DNA from: Cladorhizidae sp. MBARI D1340-BT2
Taxonomy: Eukaryota; Porifera; Demospongiae; Poecilosclerida; Cladorhizidae
Reading direction: 5' to 3'
Length of the DNA: 64,000 nt
Assembly (NCBI GenBank): GCA_028752905.1
Contig: JAQNBH010000003.1
Location: forward strand, 36,330,472-36,394,471
The notes under the pieces were generated by a model that saw nothing but the letters and a program-made list of their open reading frames with translations, did not search any database and was not told the DNA's origin. Below, piece by piece: positions 54,401 to 60,400 of this stretch (positions are counted from its first letter, which is position 1; each line of letters opens with the position of its first letter). The position numbers and the translations under genes are program-made.

Positions 54401-57400
54401 ACTACAGGTTCTAAATATTGTGTTGATGACTCTAGAGCACTACAGGTTCTAAATATTGTGTTGATGACTCTAGAGCACTACAGGTTCTAAATATTGTGTT
54501 GATGACTCTAGAGCACTGCAGGTTCTAAATATTGTGTTGATGACTCTAGAGCACTACAGGTTCTAAATATTGTGTCGATGACTCTAGAGCACTACAGGTT
54601 CTAAATATTGTGTTGATGACTCTAGAGCACTGCAGGTTCTAAATATTGTGTTGATGACTCTAGAGCACTACAGGTTCTAAATATTGTGTTGATGACTCTA
54701 GAGCACTACAGGTTCTAAATATTGTGTTGATGACTCTAGAGCACTACAGGTTCTAAATATTGTGTTGATGACTCTAGAGCACTACAGGTTCTAAATATTG
54801 TGTTGATGACTCTAGAGCACTACAGGTTCTAAATATTGTGTTGATGACTAGAGCACTGCAGGTTCTAAATATTGTGTCGATGACTCTAGAGCACTACAGG
54901 TTCTAAATATTGTGTTGATGACTCTAGAGCACTGCAGGTTCTAAATATTGTGTTGATGACTCTAGAGCACTGCAGGTTCTAAATATTGTGTTGATGACTC
55001 TAGAGCACTACAGGTTCTAAATATTGTGTTGATGACTCTAGAGCACTGCAGGTTCTAAATATTGTGTTGATGACTCTAGAGCACTGCAGGTTCTAAATAT
55101 TGTGTTGATGACTCTAGAGCACTGCAGGTTCTAAATATTGTGTGGATGACTCTAGAGCACTACAGGTTCTAAATATTGTGTCGATGACTCTAGAGCACTG
55201 CAGGTTCTAAATATTGTGTCGATGACTCTAGAGCACTGCAGGTTCTAAATATTGTGTTGATGACTCTAGAGCACTGCAGGTTCTAAATATTGTGTTGATG
55301 ACTCTAGAGCACTGCAGGTTCTAAATATTGTGTTGATGACTCTAGAGCACTACAGGTTCTAAATATTGTGTTGATGACTCTAGAGCACTACAGGTTCTAA
55401 ATATTGTGTTGATGACTCTAGAGCACCACAGGTTCTAAATATTGTGTTGATGACTCTAGAGCACTGCAGGTTCTAAATATTGTGTTGATGACTCTAGAGC
55501 ACTACAGGTTCTAAATATTGTGTTGATGACTTAGAGCACTACAGGTTCTAAATATTGTGTTGATGACTCTAGAGCCACTACAGGTTCTAAATATTGTGTT
55601 GATGACTCTAGAGCACTACAGGTTCTAAATATTGTGTCGATGACTCTAGAGCACTACAGGTTCTAAATATTGTGTTGATGACTCTAGAGCACTGCAGGTT
55701 CTAAATATTGTGTTGATGACTCTAGAGCACTACAGGTTCTAAATATTGTGTGGATGACTCTAGAGCACTACAGGTTCTAAATATTGTGTTGATGACTCTA
55801 GAGCACTGCAGGTTCTAAATATTGTGTTGATGACTCTAGAGCACTACAGGTTCTAAATATTGTGTCGATGACTCTAGAGCACTACAGGTTCTAAATATTG
55901 TGTTGATGACTCTAGAGCACTGCAGGTTCTAAATATTGTGTTGATGACTCTAGAGCACTGCAGGTTCTAAATATTGTGTTGATGACTCTAGAGCACTGCA
56001 GGTTCTAAATATTGTGTTGATGACTCTAGAGCACTACAGGTTCTAAATATTGTGTGGATGACTCTAGAGCACTGCAGGTTCTAAATATTGTGTCGATGAC
56101 TCTAGAGCACTACAGGTTCTAAATATTGTGTTGATGACTCTAGAGCACTACAGGTTCTAAATATTGTGTTGATGACTCTAGAGCACTACAGGTTCTAAAT
56201 ATTGTGTCGATGACTCTAGACCACTACAGGTTCTAAATATTGTGTTGATGACTCTAGAGCACTGCAGGTTCTAAATATTGTGTTGATGACTCTAGAGCAC
56301 TGCAGGTTCTAAATATTGTGTTGATGACTCTAGAGCACTGCAGGTTCTAAATATTGTGTTGATGACTCTAGAGCACTACAGGTTCTAAATATTGTGTGGA
56401 TGACTCTAGAGCACTACAGGTTCTAAATATTGTGTCGATGACTCTAGAGCACTACAGGTTCTAAATATTGTGTGGATGACTCTAGAGCACTACAGGTTCT
56501 AAATATTGTGTTGATGACTCTAGAGCACTGCAGGTTCTAAATATTGTGTTGATGACTCTAGAGCACTACAGGTTCTAAATATTGTGTTGATGACTCTAGA
56601 GCACTACAGGTTCTAAATATTGTGTTGATGACTAGAGCACTGCAGGTTCTAAATATTGTGTCGATGACTCTAGAGCACTACAGGTTCTAAATATTGTGTT
56701 GATGACTCTAGAGCACTGCAGGTTCTAAATATTGTGTTGATGACTCTAGAGCACTACAGGTTCTAAATATTGTGTTGATGACTCTAGAGCACTACAGGTT
56801 CTAAATATTGTGTGGATGACTCTAGAGCACTGCAGGTTCTAAATATTGTGTTGATGACTCTAGAGCACTACAGGTTCTAAATATTGTGTGGATGACTCTA
56901 GAGCACCGCAGGTTCTAAATATTGTGTTGTTGACTCTAGAGCACCGCAGGTTCTAAATATTGTGTTGATGACTCTAGAGCACTGCAGGTTCTAAATATTG
57001 TGTTGATGACTCTAGAGCACTACAGGTTCTAAATATTGTGTCGATGACTCTAGAGCACTACAGGTTCTAAATATTGTGTCGATGACTCTAGAGCACTACA
57101 GGTTCTAAATATTGTGTCGATGACTCTAGAGCACTGCAGGTTCTAAATATTGTGTTGATGACTCTAGAGCACTACAGGTTCTAAATATTGTGTTGATGAC
57201 TCTAGAACACTACAGGTTCTAAATATTGTGTCGATGACTCTAGAGCACTGCAGGTTCTAAATATTGTGTTGATGACTCTAGAGCACTACAGGTTCTAAAT
57301 ATTGTGTTGATGACTCTAGAGCACTACAGGTTCTAAATATTGTGTTGATGACTCTAGAGCACTACAGGTTCTAAATATTGTGTGGATGACTCTAGAGCAC

Positions 57401-60400
57401 TACAGGTTCTAAATATTGTGTTGATGACTCTAGAGCACTACAGGTTCTAAATATTGTGTTGATGACTCTAGAGCACTGCAGGTTCTAAATATTGTGTCCG
57501 ATGACTCTAGAGCACTACAGGTTCTAAATATTGTGTTGATGACTCTAGAGCACTACAGGTTCTAAATATTGTGTTGATGACTCTAGAGCACTACAGGTTC
57601 TAAATATTGTGTTGATGACTCTAGAGCACTACAGGTTCTAAATATTGTGTTGATGACTCTAGAGCACTACAGGTTCTAAATATTGTGTTGATGACTCTAG
57701 AGCACTACAGGTTCTAAATATTGTGTTGATGACTCTAGAGCACTACAGGTTCTAAATATTGTGTTGATGACTCTAGAGCACTGCAGGTTCTAAATATTGT
57801 GTGGATGACTCTAGAGCACTGCAGGTTCTAAATATTGTGTTGATGACTCTAGAGCACTACAGGTTCTAAATATTGTGTCGATGACTCTAGAGCACTACAG
57901 GTTCTAAATATTGTGTCGATGACTCTAGAGCACTGCAGGTTCTAAATATTGTGTTGATGACTCTAGAGCACTGCAGGTTCTAAATATTGTGTTGATGACT
58001 CTAGAGCACTACAGGTTCTAAATATTGTGTGGATGACTCTAGAACACTACAGGTTCTAAATATTGTGTTGATGACTCTAGAGCACTGCAGGTTCTAAATA
58101 TTGTGTCCATGACTCTAGAGCACTACAGGTTCTAAATATTGTGTTGATGACTCTAGAGCACTGCAGGTTCTAAATATTGTGTTGATGACTCTAGAGCACT
58201 ACAGGTTCTAAATATTGTGTTGATGACTCTAGAGCACTGCAGGTTCTAAATATTGTGTTGATGACTCTAGAGCACTACAGGTTCTAAATATTGTGTGGAT
58301 GACTCTAGAGCACTACAGGTTCTAAATATTGTGTTGATGACTCTAGAGCACTGCAGGTTCTAAATATTGTGTTGATGACTCTAGAGCACTACAGGTTCTA
58401 AATATTGTGTCGATGACTCTAGAGCACTGCAGGTTCTAAATATTGTGTCGATGACCCTAGAGCACTACAGGTTCTAAATATTGTGCTGATGACTCTAGAG
58501 CACTGCAGGTTCTAAATATTGTGTTGATGACTCTAGAGCACTACAGGTTCTAAATATTGTGTTGATGACTCTAGAGCACTACAGGTTCTAAATATTGTGT
58601 TGATGACTCTAGAGCACTACAGGTTCTAAATATTGTGTTGATGACTCTAGAGCACTACAGGTTCTAAATATTGTGTCGATGACTCTAGAGCACTACAGGT
58701 TCTAAATATTGTGTTGATGACTCTAGAGCACTACAGGTTCTAAATATTGTGTTGATGACTCTAGAGCACTACAGGTTCTAAATATTGTGTTGATGACTCT
58801 AGACCACTACAGGTTCTAAATATTGTGTGGATGACTCTAGAGCACTGCAGGTTCTAAATATTGTGTTGATGACTCTAGAGCACTACAGGTTCTAAATATT
58901 GTGTTGATGACTCTAGAGCACTACAGGTTCTAAATATTGTGTCGATGACTCTAGAGCACTACAGGTTCTAAATATTGTGTTGATGACTCTAGAGCACTAC
59001 AGGTTCTAAATATTGTGTGGATGACTCTAGAGCACTACAGGTTCTAAATATTGTGTTGATGACTCTAGAGCACTGCAGGTTCTAAATATTGTGTTGATGA
59101 CTCTAGAGCACTACAGGTTCTAAATATTGTGTGGATGACTCTAGAGCACTACAGGTTCTAAATATTGTGTTGATGACTCTAGAGCACTACAGGTTCTAAA
59201 TATTGTGTTGATGACTCTAGAGCACTACAGGTTCTAAATATTGTGTTGATGACTCTAGAGCACTACAGGTTCTAAATATTGTGTTGATGACTCTAGAGCA
59301 CTACAGGTTCTAAATATTGTGTTGATGACTCTAGAGCACTGCAGGTTCTAAATATTGTGTTGATGACTCTAGAGCACTGCAGGTTCTAAATATTGTGTTG
59401 ATGACTCTAGAGCACTAAAGGTTCTAAATATTGTGTCGATGACTCTAGAGCACTACAGGTTCTAAATATTGTGTTGATGACTCTAGAGCACTACAGGTTC
59501 TAAATATTGTGTTGATGACTCTAGAGCACTACAGGTTCTAAATATTGTGTTGATGACTCTAGAGCACTACAGGTTCTAAATATTGTGTTGATGACTCTAG
59601 AGCACTACAGGTTCTAAATATTGTGTTGATGACTCTAGAGCACTACAGGTTCTAAATATTGTGTTGATGACTCTAGAGCACTACAGGTTCTAAATATTGT
59701 GTCGATGACTCTAGAGCACTGCAGGTTCTAAATATTGTGTTGATGACTCTAGAGCACTGCAGGTTCTAAATATTGTGTTGATGACTCTAGAGCACTACAG
59801 GTTCTAAATATTGTGTTGATGACTCTAGAGCACTGCAGGTTCTAAATATTGTGTTGATGACTCTAGAGCACTACAGGTTCTAAATATTGTGTCGATGACT
59901 CTAGAGCACTACAGGTTCTAAATATTGTGTCGATGACTCTAGAGCACTGCAGGTTCTAAATATTGTGTCGATGACTCTAGAGCACTACAGGTTCTAAATA
60001 TTGTGTTGATGACTCTAGAGCACTACAGGTTCTAAATATTGTGTCTGATGACTCTAGAGCACTGCAGGTTCTAAATATTGTGTTGATGACTCTAGAGCAC
60101 TGCAGGTTCTAAATATTGTGTTGATGACTCTAGAGCACTGCAGGTTCTAAATATTGTGTTGATGACTCTAGAGCACTACAGGTTCTAAATATTGTGTTGA
60201 TGACTCTAGAGCACTGCAGGTTCTAAATATTGTGTTGATGACTCTAGAGCACTGCAGGTTCTAAATATTGTGTTGATGACTCTAGAGCACTACAGGTTCT
60301 AAATATTGTGTTGATGACTCTAGAGCACTGCAGGTTCTAAATATTGTGTTGATGACTCTAGAGCACTACAGGTTCTAAATATTGTGTCGATGACTCTAGA